From Roseovarius sp. (GTDB lineage Bacteria > Pseudomonadota > Alphaproteobacteria > Rhodobacterales > Rhodobacteraceae), in contig JACIYT010000006.1 in assembly GCA_014359765.1 (NCBI GenBank), positions 58,051 through 122,050 of the forward strand: DNA of 64,000 nucleotides. Direction: 5' to 3'. Shown piece after piece: positions 1 through 8,955 of the stretch. The notes beneath the pieces are model-generated. The model saw only the letters and a program-made list of their open reading frames with translations. It searched no databases and was not told where the DNA came from. Numbering within the stretch: the stretch's first letter is position 1; each line of letters starts with the position of its first letter. The translations under genes and the position numbers were made by a program.

Positions 1-2
1 CG

Positions 3-1181
3 GCCGGGGCGCTGGTGGCGCGCGGGCTTGGCGCGGGCGATACGCGGCTTGCCGCCGAACACGCGACGAACGCGGCGCTGGTGGCGGCGGGATTCGGCAT
101 CCTGGTGCCGGTGCTGGTGCTGCCCAATGTGCACGTTCTGCTCGGGCTGATCGGGGCGGAGGGCACCGAGGCGGCGCTTGCGGCGCGCTATCTCTGGATC
201 ATCCTGCCGACGACGGCGGTCTCGGGGCTGTCGATGACCGCGGTGGCGGTGCTGCGGGCCCATGGCAACGCCCGCGATGCGGTGACGCCCGCGCTGCTGG
301 GGGCGCTGGTCAACGGGGTGGCAGATCCGATCCTGATCTTCGCGCTCGGGCTCGGGCTGGACGGGGCGGCGATGGCGACGGTGCTGGCGCGCGTGACCAC
401 GGCGGCGGCGGCGCTCTGGCTGGCACAGCAACAGCATCGCGCCTTCTGCCGGCCGGGCCTTGCCTGCCTGCGCCGCGACCTCGGCGATGCGCTCGGGATC
501 GCGCTTCCGGCGATGCTGGCCGCGGTGGCGACACCGGTCGGCACGGCCTTTGTGACGCGGGAAATGGCGCGATACGGGTCGGATGCGATGGCGGGCATGG
601 CGGTGATCAACCGGCTCATGCCCTTTGTCTCGGCGGTCGTCCTGGCATTGTCGGGGGCGCTCGGGCCGATCATCGCGCAGAATTTCGGCGCAAGGCGGAT
701 GGACCGGGTGCTGGACACGTTTCACGAGGGGCTTCGGTTTCTGGTGATCTATGTCCTGGGGGCTGCGGCGCTGCTCTTCGTGCTGCGCGCGCCGGTGGCC
801 GATCTTTTTGACGCGACCGGCAAGATGCGCGATCTCCTGTATCTTTTCATGGGTCCATTGGCGATTGCCATGGTGTTCAACGGCGCGATCATGGTGTGCA
901 ACGCGGCGTTCAACAATCTCGGGCATCCCGGTTATTCCACGATGCTGAACTGGGGGCGCCACACGCTCGGGACCTGGCCGTTTGCGGTGGGCTTCGGGAT
1001 GATCTGGGGACCCGAGGGCGTGCTCCTGGGACAGGCGATCGGCGGGGCGGTCTTTGCGGCGATCGGGATCTGGCTGGCGCTGCGGGTGATCGCGGAACCA
1101 TGTCGCGATCCGTTGATCCGGGCGCATTACACATGCCCGGATCAGCGAATGCAGGTGGTGTCGCATCGCAACTATCGCTGA
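3..1181 (+). CDS. MATE family efflux transporter (5' end outside window)
   Basis: C-terminal part of a multidrug and toxic compound extrusion transporter, an inner-membrane antiporter exporting organic cations or drugs in exchange for Na+ or H+. The frame is open from the first bases of the window, so the start lies upstream. The protein is almost entirely hydrophobic, with about nine recognisable membrane segments separated by short Gly/Ala-rich loops. The opening residues LVARGLGAGD resemble the conserved G-Q-x-x-GAGD loop after the first MATE helices, so only about the first 60 residues are missing. The tail ends in a short polar stretch. The substrate cannot be predicted. Confidence 0.85.
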   Translation, partial: AGALVARGLGAGDTRLAAEHATNAALVAAGFGILVPVLVLPNVHVLLGLIGAEGTEAALAARYLWIILPTTAVSGLSMTAVAVLRAHGNARDAVTPALLGALVNGVADPILIFALGLGLDGAAMATVLARVTTAAAALWLAQQQHRAFCRPGLACLRRDLGDALGIALPAMLAAVATPVGTAFVTREMARYGSDAMAGMAVINRLMPFVSAVVLALSGALGPIIAQNFGARRMDRVLDTFHEGLRFLVIYVLGAAALLFVLRAPVADLFDATGKMRDLLYLFMGPLAIAMVFNGAIMVCNAAFNNLGHPGYSTMLNWGRHTLGTWPFAVGFGMIWGPEGVLLGQAIGGAVFAAIGIWLALRVIAEPCRDPLIRAHYTCPDQRMQVVSHRNYR

Positions 1182-1201
1182 TGGCCCCCGGCGCCAATTC
1201 G

Positions 1202-1226
1202 CATAATCAGTATTATGTAACATAAT
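1202..1226. promoter_or_regulatory. Three alternating CATAAT half-sites upstream of aroQ
   Basis: CATAAT at 1202-1207, its inverse ATTATG at 1212-1217, and CATAAT again at 1221-1226 lie in the AT-rich gap before aroQ. The first two form a perfect inverted repeat with a 4-bp spacer. The alternating, roughly helical-turn spacing suggests an operator for a dimeric regulator or an AT-rich promoter element. The binding protein is unknown; the LuxR-type product two genes downstream is one candidate. Confidence 0.4.
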
Positions 1227-1294
1227 GCCATGTGCGCGGCCCCTCGACAGAGGTGGCCCGCACGGTTTATCTCCCTGACAGAGGAGCATTTCGC

Positions 1295-1738
1295 ATGGCA
1301 TCCATCCTGATTCTCAACGGTCCGAACCTCAACCTGCTCGGCACGCGGCAGCCCGAGGTCTATGGCACCACCACGCTCGCGGATATCGAGGCCATGTGCC
1401 GCGCCCATGCGGCGGCGCGCGGGCTCGAGATCGGCTTCTTGCAGAGCAATCACGAAGGCGCGCTGATCGACGCGATCCATGCCGCGCGCGGATGTCACGA
1501 CGGGATCATCCTCAATGCCGGCGCCTATACGCACAGTTCGGTGGCGCTGATGGATGCGATCAGCGCGGTGGCGCTGCCGGCGATCGAGCTGCACCTCTCC
1601 AACATCCACGCGCGCGAGAGCTTTCGCCATGTCTCCCATATCGCGCGGGTTGCGGTCGGGGTGATCTGCGGCTTTGGCGCGCAGGGCTATCTTCTTGCGA
1701 TCGACGCGATGCGCGGCCACCTCGGGGGCGCCGGATGA
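1295..1738 (+). CDS. aroQ: 3-dehydroquinate dehydratase, type II
   Basis: Cytosolic enzyme of the shikimate pathway that converts 3-dehydroquinate to 3-dehydroshikimate. The 147-aa length is typical of the type II dodecameric family. The N-terminal [18 protein letters not shown] signature carries the Arg and Tyr of the active-site lid. [10 protein letters not shown], the NAGAYTHSS segment and [11 protein letters not shown] (catalytic His) follow in the expected order. The start at 1295 is preceded by GAGGAG at 1281-1286; an upstream in-frame start at 1232 would add residues not found in the family. The stop codon overlaps the start of the downstream luxR-type gene (ATGA), so the two are translationally coupled. 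Confidence 0.96.
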   Translation: MASILILNGPNLNLLGTRQPEVYGTTTLADIEAMCRAHAAARGLEIGFLQSNHEGALIDAIHAARGCHDGIILNAGAYTHSSVALMDAISAVALPAIELHLSNIHARESFRHVSHIARVAVGVICGFGAQGYLLAIDAMRGHLGGAG

Positions 1739-2490
1739 TCGCTGCGGCGGATGTCCTTCGGCTGCTCGATGCCACCACCATGGAGGAGCTGTGGGATATC
1801 CACACCCGCGCGATGGCGGGCTACGGCTTTGACCGGTTGCTCTATGGCTGCACACAGTTCCGGACCCCGACCTCGCTGGGCGATCCGGAGGATTTCGTCA
1901 TCCTGAGCAACCACGCCCCCGGATATATCGAGGGATTCGTTCATGGCGGGCTGTTTTTCCACGCGCCGATGGTGCGTTGGTCACTGGACAACGACGGCGC
2001 GTGTTCCTGGTCCGTTCTGGCGCTGCGGGATGCGCAGGATGATTTCACCGCTGACGAGCGCGCGGTGATCGCCTTCAACCGCAAGCACGATGTCCTTGCG
2101 GGATATTCCATCAGTTTCAAGTCGCTGCGCCCGCGCATGAAGGCTGCGATCGCGCTGACCGCGCGCGCCGACATGACACAGGCCGAGGTCGATGCGCTCT
2201 GGCAATGCCATGGCGAGACGATCCAGGCGCTCAACACGATCGTGCATCGCTGCATCCAGTCCCTGCCCTACGAATCGCCCAGGCGCGCCCTGACCCCGCG
2301 TCAGCGCGAGGTGCTCGGATGGGTCGGCGACGGCAAGACGGTGCAGGATATCGCGCTGGTGATGGGGCTCACACCCGCAACGGTCGAAAAGCACCTGCGC
2401 CTTGCGCGCCACGCCCTCGGCGTGGAGACCACGGCGCAGGCCGTGCTCAAGGCGGCCTTCCAGAACCAGATCTTCGTGCTCGACCGGTGA
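1735..2490 (+). CDS. LuxR-family regulator with autoinducer-binding-like domain (solo)
   Basis: 251-aa transcription factor with an N-terminal autoinducer-binding-type domain (about residues 15-165) and a C-terminal LuxR helix-turn-helix (about 183-245). The HTH is canonical: [17 protein letters not shown] followed by [17 protein letters not shown]. In the sensor domain, the position normally held by the Asp that hydrogen-bonds acyl-homoserine lactones (the 'DP' after the second aromatic) reads HAP, so canonical AHL binding is doubtful. No luxI-type synthase is visible nearby. The gene overlaps the aroQ stop codon (ATGA) and is probably co-transcribed with it. It may sense another ligand or none; the regulon is unknown. 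Confidence 0.88.
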   Translation: MIAAADVLRLLDATTMEELWDIHTRAMAGYGFDRLLYGCTQFRTPTSLGDPEDFVILSNHAPGYIEGFVHGGLFFHAPMVRWSLDNDGACSWSVLALRDAQDDFTADERAVIAFNRKHDVLAGYSISFKSLRPRMKAAIALTARADMTQAEVDALWQCHGETIQALNTIVHRCIQSLPYESPRRALTPRQREVLGWVGDGKTVQDIALVMGLTPATVEKHLRLARHALGVETTAQAVLKAAFQNQIFVLDR

Positions 2491-2823
2491 GATTTCCGCC
2501 GCGCCGGAGAAACCGACGCAGGGTAAGGGATTCCTGACTTTTGCCGTCACGCGCAATGGCGCATCCTGTCACCGTTCCGTGAGTGGTGGCTTTGAGCTTG
2601 GAACACGGCGTCAGGCCCGAGCCCGTGTATTTCCGGGGGGTCGTGCGCCTCCGGTCCTGCCGGAGCTGGCTGTGGATCTTTATATTCGAGAGACGCAGCC
2701 GGCGCTCCTGCTTGTCGTTCACATCCCCATGTTGCGACCGGTCGGAATGGTGCGTCCTCCTCCGGGGGGCGCGCCATGCGCTTTCGGCGGGGTTTACGAG
2801 GATTGCGGCGAGGGGCCGCCCAT
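2491..2823. other. Intergenic region between luxR-type gene and tsf terminator
   Basis: 333 bp with no convincing coding signal. The open frames on both strands have no homology I recognise and poor start context. No clear promoter, tRNA or long inverted repeat is seen. It separates convergent genes, so it may hold only the 3' end of the luxR-type transcript. Confidence 0.5.
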
Positions 2824-2853
2824 GAAAAAGCCCCCGGCGTGACCGGGGGCTTT
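2824..2853 (-). terminator. Rho-independent terminator of rpsB-tsf
   Basis: AAAGCCCCCGG (2827-2837) and CCGGGGGCTTT (2843-2853) form a perfect 11-bp stem with a 5-nt loop. Read on the minus strand it is followed by a run of five T residues. It sits 24 bp downstream of the tsf stop codon. Confidence 0.9.
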
Positions 2854-2876
2854 CCTCGCGTTCCGTCGCGCCGGGT

Positions 2877-3749
2877 TCAGCCCTGGGCGGCCTTGGCCAC
2901 CTCGGCGGCGAAATCTTCCTGTTTCTTCTCGATCCCCTCGCCCACCTCGAAGCGCACGAAACCGGTGATCGTGGTGCCGGCCTCTTTCGCGGCGGCGGCG
3001 ACCGTGAGATCGGGGTTCACCACGAAGGGCTGGCCGAGCAGCGTCGATTCGGCCATGAATTTCTTCATCCGGCCCTCGATCATCTTCTCGATCACGGCCT
3101 CGGGCTTGCCCGATTCGCGGGCGATATCGATCTGCACCTGGCGCTCCTTCTCGACCAGCGCCGGATCGAGCGCGGCCTCGTCGAGCGCCGCCGGGTTCGA
3201 GGCGGCGATATGCATGGCAACCTGGCGGGCAAAGCCCTCATCGCCGTCGAAGGCCACCAGAACGCCGATCTTGCCCATGCCATCCCCCGCGGCATTGTGG
3301 ACATAGGAGACGATGCCCGGCCCCTCGATCCGCGCCATGCGGCGCAGCGACATGTTCTCGCCGATCTTGGCGATCTTGTCGGTGAGGATGTCGGCCACGC
3401 TCTTGCCGTCGATCTGCGCGGCGGCCAGCGCCTCGACATCGTCCACCTCGAGCGCGGCGCCGGCGATATCGGCCACCATGGCCTGGAATTCCGCGTTCTT
3501 GGCGACGAAATCGGTCTCGGCATTGACCTCCACGGCAACCCCGCGCGTGCCGTCCACGCGCAGCGCGACAAGCCCCTCGGCGGCGGTGCGCCCGGATTTC
3601 TTGGCGGCCTTGGCCAGCCCCTTGGTGCGCAGCCAGTCGATCGCCGCCTCCATGTCGCCGCCGGTTTCGGTCAGCGCCTTCTTTGCATCCATCATGCCTG
3701 CGCCCGTGCTGTCGCGCAGTTCCTTCACCATTGCAGCAGTGATCGCCAT
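2877..3749 (-). CDS. tsf: Translation elongation factor Ts
   Basis: Guanine-nucleotide exchange factor for EF-Tu, acting in the cytosol to regenerate EF-Tu-GTP. 290 aa, the usual length. The N-terminal UBA-like domain reads [20 protein letters not shown] with DAKKAL after it, the EF-Ts signature. The [10 protein letters not shown] motif (about residues 80-90), which contacts EF-Tu and displaces Mg2+, is intact. The start at 3749 has a GGAG ribosome site just upstream; a further upstream in-frame start is not supported. It is the second gene of the rpsB-tsf operon, 72 bp after rpsB with a hairpin between, and is closed by a strong terminator. Confidence 0.98.
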   Translation of the reverse strand: MAITAAMVKELRDSTGAGMMDAKKALTETGGDMEAAIDWLRTKGLAKAAKKSGRTAAEGLVALRVDGTRGVAVEVNAETDFVAKNAEFQAMVADIAGAALEVDDVEALAAAQIDGKSVADILTDKIAKIGENMSLRRMARIEGPGIVSYVHNAAGDGMGKIGVLVAFDGDEGFARQVAMHIAASNPAALDEAALDPALVEKERQVQIDIARESGKPEAVIEKMIEGRMKKFMAESTLLGQPFVVNPDLTVAAAAKEAGTTITGFVRFEVGEGIEKKQEDFAAEVAKAAQG

Positions 3750-3774
3750 CTGGGATCTCCTCAAAGTCTGACAG

Positions 3775-3807
3775 GTCACGGGGGCGCAATAGCCCTGCCC
3801 CCGTGAC
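3775..3807 (-). other. Hairpin between rpsB and tsf
   Basis: GTCACGGGGGC (3775-3785) and GCCCCCGTGAC (3797-3807) form a perfect 11-bp stem with an 11-nt loop in the rpsB-tsf gap. On the minus strand it is not followed by a T-run, so it is more likely an mRNA-processing, stability or attenuation element than a full terminator. Confidence 0.7.
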
Positions 3808-3821
3808 GGTTTCGTGACGGT

Positions 3822-4598
3822 TCAGGCCTCGTCCGGCGCGGTGATCTCGGCCAGGACATCCTCGACCGGGGTATTCTCGAGCGCGCCGACATCGACGCCG
3901 GCAGCGCCGAGTTGCGCCGACATCCCGTCGAGCGCGGCGCGGCTGACCAGATCGCAATAGAGCGCGATGGCGCGCGCGGCGTCATCGTTGCCGGGGATGA
4001 TGTAATCGACGCCCTCGGGCGAACAGTTGGTATCGACCACGGCCACCACCGGGATGCCGAGCTTGTTCGCCTCGGCGACGGCGAGTGCCTCCTTCTTCAC
4101 GTCGATCACGAACAGAAGGTCCGGCAGGCCGCCCATCTCGCGGATGCCGCCGAGCGTCGCCTGGAGCTTGGCCTGTTCGCGTTCCATGCCCAGACGCTCC
4201 TTCTTGGTGAGCCCCTCGGCCCCCTGCGAGAGCGCCTCGTCGATCTCGCGCAGGCGCTGGATGGATTGCGACACGGTCTTCCAGTTGGTGAGCGTCCCGC
4301 CGAGCCAGCGGTGATTCATGTAGTATTGCGCGCATTTCTCGGCCGCCTCGGCGATCGGCTGCGCGGCCTGACGCTTGGTGCCGACAAAGAGAACCCGGCC
4401 GTTCCTGGCCACGGTTTCGCGAATCACATTGAGCGCCGCGTCGAGCATCGGCACGGTCTGGGTCAGGTCGATGATGTGAATGCCGTTGCGCGCGCCGTAG
4501 ATGAATTCGCCCATGCGGGGATTCCAGCGCTGCGTCTGGTGGCCGAAGTGAACGCCCGCTTCCAGGAGCTGACGCAGATTGAACTCGGGAAGAGCCAT
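3822..4598 (-). CDS. rpsB: 30S ribosomal protein S2
   Basis: Structural protein of the small ribosomal subunit, at the head-body junction near the mRNA exit. 258 aa. The start [20 protein letters not shown] is the universal S2 N-terminus, and the [27 protein letters not shown] and PDLLFVIDV signatures follow. The start at 4598 is fixed by this conservation and an AAGGAAA ribosome site; the open frame continues upstream but is not family-like. It begins the rpsB-tsf operon. The roughly 140-nt leader has conspicuous secondary structure that could serve autogenous control. Confidence 0.98.
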   Translation of the reverse strand: MALPEFNLRQLLEAGVHFGHQTQRWNPRMGEFIYGARNGIHIIDLTQTVPMLDAALNVIRETVARNGRVLFVGTKRQAAQPIAEAAEKCAQYYMNHRWLGGTLTNWKTVSQSIQRLREIDEALSQGAEGLTKKERLGMEREQAKLQATLGGIREMGGLPDLLFVIDVKKEALAVAEANKLGIPVVAVVDTNCSPEGVDYIIPGNDDAARAIALYCDLVSRAALDGMSAQLGAAGVDVGALENTPVEDVLAEITAPDEA

Positions 4599-4626
4599 TT
4601 TCGTTTCCTTTTCCGGTTTGCGCCCT

Positions 4627-4700
4627 GGCACGGGAAGAGAAGCGGATGCTTCAACCGGTGGACCGCCGGGGATGTCTCCCCCGGAAGGCCCGCCCGTGCC
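4627..4700 (-). promoter_or_regulatory. Structured leader of rpsB mRNA (candidate autoregulatory element)
   Basis: GGCACGGG (4627-4634) pairs with CCCGTGCC (4693-4700), enclosing a second stem, CCGGGG (4666-4671) with CCCCGG (4679-4684) around a 7-nt loop. The element ends about 30 nt before the rpsB start. S2 represses its own operon through the leader in gammaproteobacteria; whether this unrelated-looking structure does the same is inference. Confidence 0.5.
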
Positions 4701-4842
4701 TGCGGATTTGAAGTGCCGCGCATATAGCGCCCCGCGCGGGCGGGCGCAAGCGCCCATGGCGCGGGCGCGGCGCGCGATTTCGGTCATTGTGGCGGCTGCG
4801 CATGACGCCTAGATTGGCGCGTGAGCCCGCTATGGATCCCCG

Positions 4843-5541
4843 ATGAACGCGCCTTTCGACGATCCCCCCCCCGAACCCAAGAGGCCCTCGCGCCTCGGCG
4901 GGTTGCGCGCCAGTTTCCTCACCGGCCTCGTGGTGATCGCGCCCGTGGGTCTCACGCTCTGGCTGATCTGGACGGTGGCGGGCTGGGTGGACGGGATGGT
5001 TCTGCCGCTCATCCCGGAGCAATTCCAGCCCGAGCAATATATCGGCATCAACCTGCGCGGCCTCGGCGTCATCATCTTCCTGATCTTCACGATCATCGTC
5101 GGCTGGGTGGCCAAGGGGCTGATCGGGCGGTCGCTGATTTCCCTGGCCGAATCGCTGGTGGAGCGGATGCCGGTGGTGCGCTCGGTCTATTCGGGGGTGA
5201 AGCAGATCGCCGAGACGATCTTTGCCCAGTCCGAGCGCAGCTTCGAGACCGCCTGCCTCGTGCAATACCCGCGTGAGGGCCTCTGGGCGATCGGCTTCAT
5301 CTCGACCGCGGCAAAGGGCGAGATCAGCGACAAGCTCCATCCCGGCACCGAATTGCTGAGCGTCTTTGTCCCGACCACCCCGAATCCGACCTCGGGTTTT
5401 CTGCTCTTCGTGCCGCGCTCGGAGGTGGTCGCGCTCGACATGAGCATCGAGGACGCGGCCAAGCTGGTGATTTCGGCCGGGCTGGTCTATCCCCCCGAGC
5501 GCCGGCCCACAGCCGGATCCGCGCGGCGCGGACGCGGCTGA
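4843..5541 (+). CDS. DUF502 family membrane protein
   Basis: 232-aa protein of the DUF502 family. A proline-rich cytoplasmic N-terminus (about residues 1-18) is followed by two membrane segments at about 25-47 (FLTGLVVIAPVGLTLWLIW) and 73-95 (GVIIFLIFTIIVGWVAKGL). A conserved soluble domain follows with the family motifs VRSVYSGVKQ, FLLFVPRSEVVALDMSIEDAAKLVISAG and the PTTPNPTSGFL loop. Function is not established. It is transcribed divergently from rpsB and converges on lipA, which ends 30 bp away. Confidence 0.9.
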   Translation: MNAPFDDPPPEPKRPSRLGGLRASFLTGLVVIAPVGLTLWLIWTVAGWVDGMVLPLIPEQFQPEQYIGINLRGLGVIIFLIFTIIVGWVAKGLIGRSLISLAESLVERMPVVRSVYSGVKQIAETIFAQSERSFETACLVQYPREGLWAIGFISTAAKGEISDKLHPGTELLSVFVPTTPNPTSGFLLFVPRSEVVALDMSIEDAAKLVISAGLVYPPERRPTAGSARRGRG

Positions 5542-5571
5542 GCCTCTTGCGTCTCCCCCCTGCCCCGTTTC

Positions 5572-6516
5572 TCAGGCCAGCCGCGCCAGCCGCGCCGCGC
5601 GCAGCCGCGCGAAATCCTCGCCCGCGTGATAGGAGGACCGGGTGAGCGGCGTGGCCGACACCATCAGGAATCCCTTGCCATAGGCCGCCTTTTCATAGGC
5701 GGCGAATTCGTCGGGATGCACGAAGCGCGCCACCGCGTGATGCTTGGGCGTGGGTTGCAGATATTGCCCGATGGTCAGGAAATCGACATCGGCCGCGCGC
5801 ATGTCGTCCATCACCTGATGCACGCCCTGCCGGTCCTCGCCCAGGCCCACCATGATGCCCGACTTGGTAAAGATCGCAGGGTCGAGCTCCTTCACCCGCT
5901 GCAACAGGCGCAAGGAGTGGAAATAGCGCGCGCCCGGGCGCACCGTGGGATAGAGGCCGGGCACCGTCTCGAGATTGTGGTTGAACACATCGGGCCTGGC
6001 CGCGACCACGGTTTCGAGCGCACCGGGATCGCAATGCAGGAAATCGGGGGTCAGGATCTCGATCGTGGTTTCGGGCGCGCGGTGACGGATCGCGCGGATG
6101 GTCTGGGCGAAATGCGCGGCCCCGCCATCGTCGAGATCGTCACGGTCCACGCTCGTCACCACGACGTGACTGAGCCCGAGCCTGGCCACCGCATCGGCCA
6201 CGCGCCCCGGCTCGAACGGATCGAGCGATTGCGGCTTGCCGGTGGCGACGTTGCAGAAGGTGCAGCCGCGCGTGCAGATCTCGCCCATGATCATCATGGT
6301 CGCGTGCCCCTGCCCCCAGCATTCCCCGGCATTGGGACAGCCCGCCTCCTCGCAGACCGTCACCAGCCTGTGCTCGCGCATGATCTTGCGGGTTTCGAAA
6401 TAGCCCTTCGAGGTCGGCGCCTTGACACGGATCCAGCCGGGCTTCTTCGGCTGGGCATTGTCGGGACGGTGGACCTTTTCGGGATGACGGCCGCCGGGCA
6501 GTTTGAGATCGCGCAC
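5572..6516 (-). CDS. lipA: Lipoyl synthase
   Basis: Radical-SAM enzyme that inserts two sulfur atoms into octanoyl groups on E2 subunits and GcvH to make lipoate. 314 aa. Both 4Fe-4S clusters are visible: the auxiliary cluster Cys55, Cys60 and Cys66 ([12 protein letters not shown]) with the C-terminal RSSYHAGE Ser, and the radical-[11 protein letters not shown] (Cys81, Cys85, Cys88). The start at 6516 is GTG with a GGGGGAAA ribosome site. It stands alone, convergent with the DUF502 gene and 114 bp downstream of oxyR on the same strand. Confidence 0.97.
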   Translation of the reverse strand: MRDLKLPGGRHPEKVHRPDNAQPKKPGWIRVKAPTSKGYFETRKIMREHRLVTVCEEAGCPNAGECWGQGHATMMIMGEICTRGCTFCNVATGKPQSLDPFEPGRVADAVARLGLSHVVVTSVDRDDLDDGGAAHFAQTIRAIRHRAPETTIEILTPDFLHCDPGALETVVAARPDVFNHNLETVPGLYPTVRPGARYFHSLRLLQRVKELDPAIFTKSGIMVGLGEDRQGVHQVMDDMRAADVDFLTIGQYLQPTPKHHAVARFVHPDEFAAYEKAAYGKGFLMVSATPLTRSSYHAGEDFARLRAARLARLA

Positions 6517-6630
6517 GCGTTTTCCCCCGCAAATGAACTGGTGAGCATGGCAAGGTATAATTCACCGCGCGCCCGGGCGCCAGCGGGCCGTGACGCATCC
6601 CCGCCATGCGCCGCGCTCAGCCGGGCCCTG

Positions 6631-7563
6631 TCACATCCGGGGCGCGCGGGCCATCCCGGTCGCCTCTTCGCCCGCCGCGCGCAGGATCGCGGCGAGATCG
6701 TCGAACCATTGCGCCCGCCCCGCCCCCGCCCGGCGCACCAGCACGATGCTGCGCGCAGGCTCGGGCGCGGCAAAGCGGCGCAATTCCAGCCCGGGCGCGG
6801 CGCGCGCCTCGGTCACGGCGGCGATCTCGGGCATGAGCGTCAGGCCAAAGCCCGCCGCCACCAGCCGCGACAGCGTGCCGAGCGAGGCGGCGCCGGTGTC
6901 GATCTGCGCGTGCCCCCTGCCCCGCCCGCAGATCTCGAGTGCCTGATCGGTCAGGCAATGACCATCCTCGAGCAGCAGGATCGGGCTCGTCCCGAGCGCC
7001 CCGGGATGGAGAGCCCCCGGCGCCGCGTCGAGCGCGGCGAGCCGCGCGGCATTTCCCGCCAGCAGGAACCGGTCCTCGAAGAGCGTCACCGCCTCCAGCC
7101 CCTCGCAGGGCAGCGGCAACGCCATGAGTGCCGCGTCGATGCGCCCCGCGCGCAGATCGGTGGCGAGATCGTCGGTGCGCGCCTCGCGCACCCGCACATC
7201 GAGCGCGATGTCGCGCGCCCGGAGCCGCGCCAGCGCGCCGGGCAGCAGATAGGGCGCCACCGTGGGGATGATCCCGAGCGCCAGCTCCCCCGCCAGCCCG
7301 CCGCGCCAGCGCGCGGTCTCCTCGAGCGCGCAGATCTCCGCCATCACACGTTCGGCATGGGCCAGCACCTGCCGCCCGAAGGGGGTGAGCGCGACATCGC
7401 GCGCGCGCCGCTCGACCACCGGCGCGCCGAGCGCCTCCTCCAGCGCCCGGATCTGCACCGAGAGGGCCGGCTGCGAGACGTGCACCGCCTCCGCCGCCCG
7501 CCCGAAATTCCGATGCCGGGCGAGCGCGCGGAAATAGCCCAGTTGCCGCAAGGTGATGTTCAT
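6631..7563 (-). CDS. oxyR: Hydrogen-peroxide-sensing LysR regulator OxyR
   Basis: 310-aa LysR-type transcription factor. The N-terminal winged HTH (residues 3-60, MNITLRQLGYFRALARHRNF) is followed by a periplasmic-binding-fold sensor domain. The peroxide-reactive pair is intact: Cys203 in LLLEDGHCLTDQALEIC and Cys212 nine residues later, the same spacing as Cys199/Cys208 of E. coli OxyR. That separates it from generic LysR proteins. Oxidation to the disulfide would activate peroxide defence genes. No catalase or peroxidase lies next to it here. The DUF6456 gene sits upstream on the same strand, 47 bp away. Confidence 0.92.
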   Translation of the reverse strand: MNITLRQLGYFRALARHRNFGRAAEAVHVSQPALSVQIRALEEALGAPVVERRARDVALTPFGRQVLAHAERVMAEICALEETARWRGGLAGELALGIIPTVAPYLLPGALARLRARDIALDVRVREARTDDLATDLRAGRIDAALMALPLPCEGLEAVTLFEDRFLLAGNAARLAALDAAPGALHPGALGTSPILLLEDGHCLTDQALEICGRGRGHAQIDTGAASLGTLSRLVAAGFGLTLMPEIAAVTEARAAPGLELRRFAAPEPARSIVLVRRAGAGRAQWFDDLAAILRAAGEEATGMARAPRM

Positions 7564-7610
7564 GGCCCATGATCGGGCGCGCGCGGCCTACATGCAAGCG
7601 GGTTCACGGC

Positions 7611-8705
7611 TCAGCCGATCAGGTCCGCCCGCGTCCCCAGCCGCTCGTAATGGCGCTTGAGCCGGCAGAGCGCGATGCGCAGCACGATCTTCGCCGAGCG
7701 CGCCGACCAGCCCATCTTGCGCTCTGCCGTCTCCAGCCCCTGCAGATAGCAGCAGCAGCGCAGCACCACGTCGCCCAGCCCCGGGCCGAGATCGCGCAGC
7801 GCCCCGATGAGGCGCGCGCGCGCCGCCTCCGCGCCATAGCCGGTTGGCTCGGGCACGGCGCCGCCGTCATCGACATGGGTGAGAAAATGATCCCAGTTCT
7901 GCGCCATGCGCGGCGCCATCTGCGCCAGTTCGAAATCCTCGCGCAGCCGCTCGCCCGCGCGCACCAGATCGGGGGTGAGGAAGGGGGTGCCGTCCTTTTC
8001 GCGCCGCCGTGCCAGCGCGGCAAGCGGCGTGTCGCTCGGGGCAAGCCGCGCCGGGCGCGCAGCGGTCTCGTCATCGGTCAGGATCGTCGCCGGTTCGCGC
8101 AGCCCGGTGGCGGCGTTCGCCTCCTCGGCCAGAATTTCGCCGAGCGCGGCGCGCCCCCGCGCGGTCACATGATAGCGCGAGATCCGCCCCGGCGCATCGC
8201 AGGCGATCCAGGCCTTGAGCGCGAGCGCCTCGGCCACGTCGCGGTCCACGACAGCGGTGCGGGTGGTCCCGGCCTCGGTCTCGCGCACCACCACGGCCTT
8301 GTCCATCTCGGCGGCCACGGCGAGCAGCGCGCCGCGTTCGCAGAGCCGGCGCAGCACACGGCGCGCCTCCTGGCGCAGCCGCGTCTCGCTCAGCGGGATG
8401 ATTCGGTCGGGGTTGGTATCGGCGGAAAGGGTCATGCGGCACTCCTTGGGTGGTGAACCGGCCGGTCTCGCCACGCTGACCGCACCGCCCAGCCGCCGCA
8501 GCGCCTCATCCACGAGAAGATCGTCGCGGCGCGTCTCGAAGGCGCGGATCTGGCGCAGCACGGTCGAGGCGTGTTTCCCCGCGCGCCGGGCAAGATCGCG
8601 GATCGACGCGCCGCTCTCGGTATGGGCGAGATAATGGCGCGCCCCTTCCGGCACCCAGGAGGGCACCATCGGCAGGGTCGGTTTGGTCGTAAGTTGCTGT
8701 TGCAT
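7611..8705 (-). CDS. DUF6456 domain protein, probable DNA-binding
   Basis: 364-aa protein typical of Rhodobacteraceae. The N-terminus (about residues 20-60) looks like a helix-turn-helix (SGASIRDLARRAGKHASTVLRQIRAFE), the middle is Arg-rich, and the C-terminal DUF6456 domain (about 210-360) ends in the conserved segment MGWSARSAKIVLRIALCRLKRHY. A regulatory role is inferred from the HTH only. The start at 8705 (MQQQLTTKP) has GGGGAA upstream; a longer version starting at 8783 is possible. Divergent from the DUF6477 gene across an AT-rich region with inverted repeats. Confidence 0.82.
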   Translation of the reverse strand: MQQQLTTKPTLPMVPSWVPEGARHYLAHTESGASIRDLARRAGKHASTVLRQIRAFETRRDDLLVDEALRRLGGAVSVARPAGSPPKECRMTLSADTNPDRIIPLSETRLRQEARRVLRRLCERGALLAVAAEMDKAVVVRETEAGTTRTAVVDRDVAEALALKAWIACDAPGRISRYHVTARGRAALGEILAEEANAATGLREPATILTDDETAARPARLAPSDTPLAALARRREKDGTPFLTPDLVRAGERLREDFELAQMAPRMAQNWDHFLTHVDDGGAVPEPTGYGAEAARARLIGALRDLGPGLGDVVLRCCCYLQGLETAERKMGWSARSAKIVLRIALCRLKRHYERLGTRADLIG

Positions 8706-8762
8706 CAAAGTTCCCCAGGGTTCGGCCTGCGGCGGCGCATGGCGGCCGCCTCGGTCATTCAC

Positions 8763-8866
8763 AAGGTTGTCACCAAGGCTCACACAACTTAGGCGGGCAA
8801 AGATTACCGGTTCGTTAACTGTTTTCGGAAAATCAACCTTGGTTTACAAATCATGAACAATTCATG
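8763..8866. promoter_or_regulatory. AT-rich divergent promoter region with inverted repeats
   Basis: Between the DUF6456 and DUF6477 genes: AAGGTTG (8763-8769) and CAACCTT (8834-8840) are inverted copies, with CCAAGG/CCTTGG beside them, and CATGAA-CAA-TTCATG (8852-8866) is a 6-bp inverted repeat. GC content drops sharply relative to the flanks. This is consistent with overlapping divergent promoters and operators; no factor can be assigned. Confidence 0.4.
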
Positions 8867-8955
8867 GTTGCAGCGCGCGCTGCGCGCCGCGGGACCGCAA
8901 CGCCCCGCCTGCCCGTGCCAACCTGCCCCCGCATGACCCGGCTGGAGGCACGACA

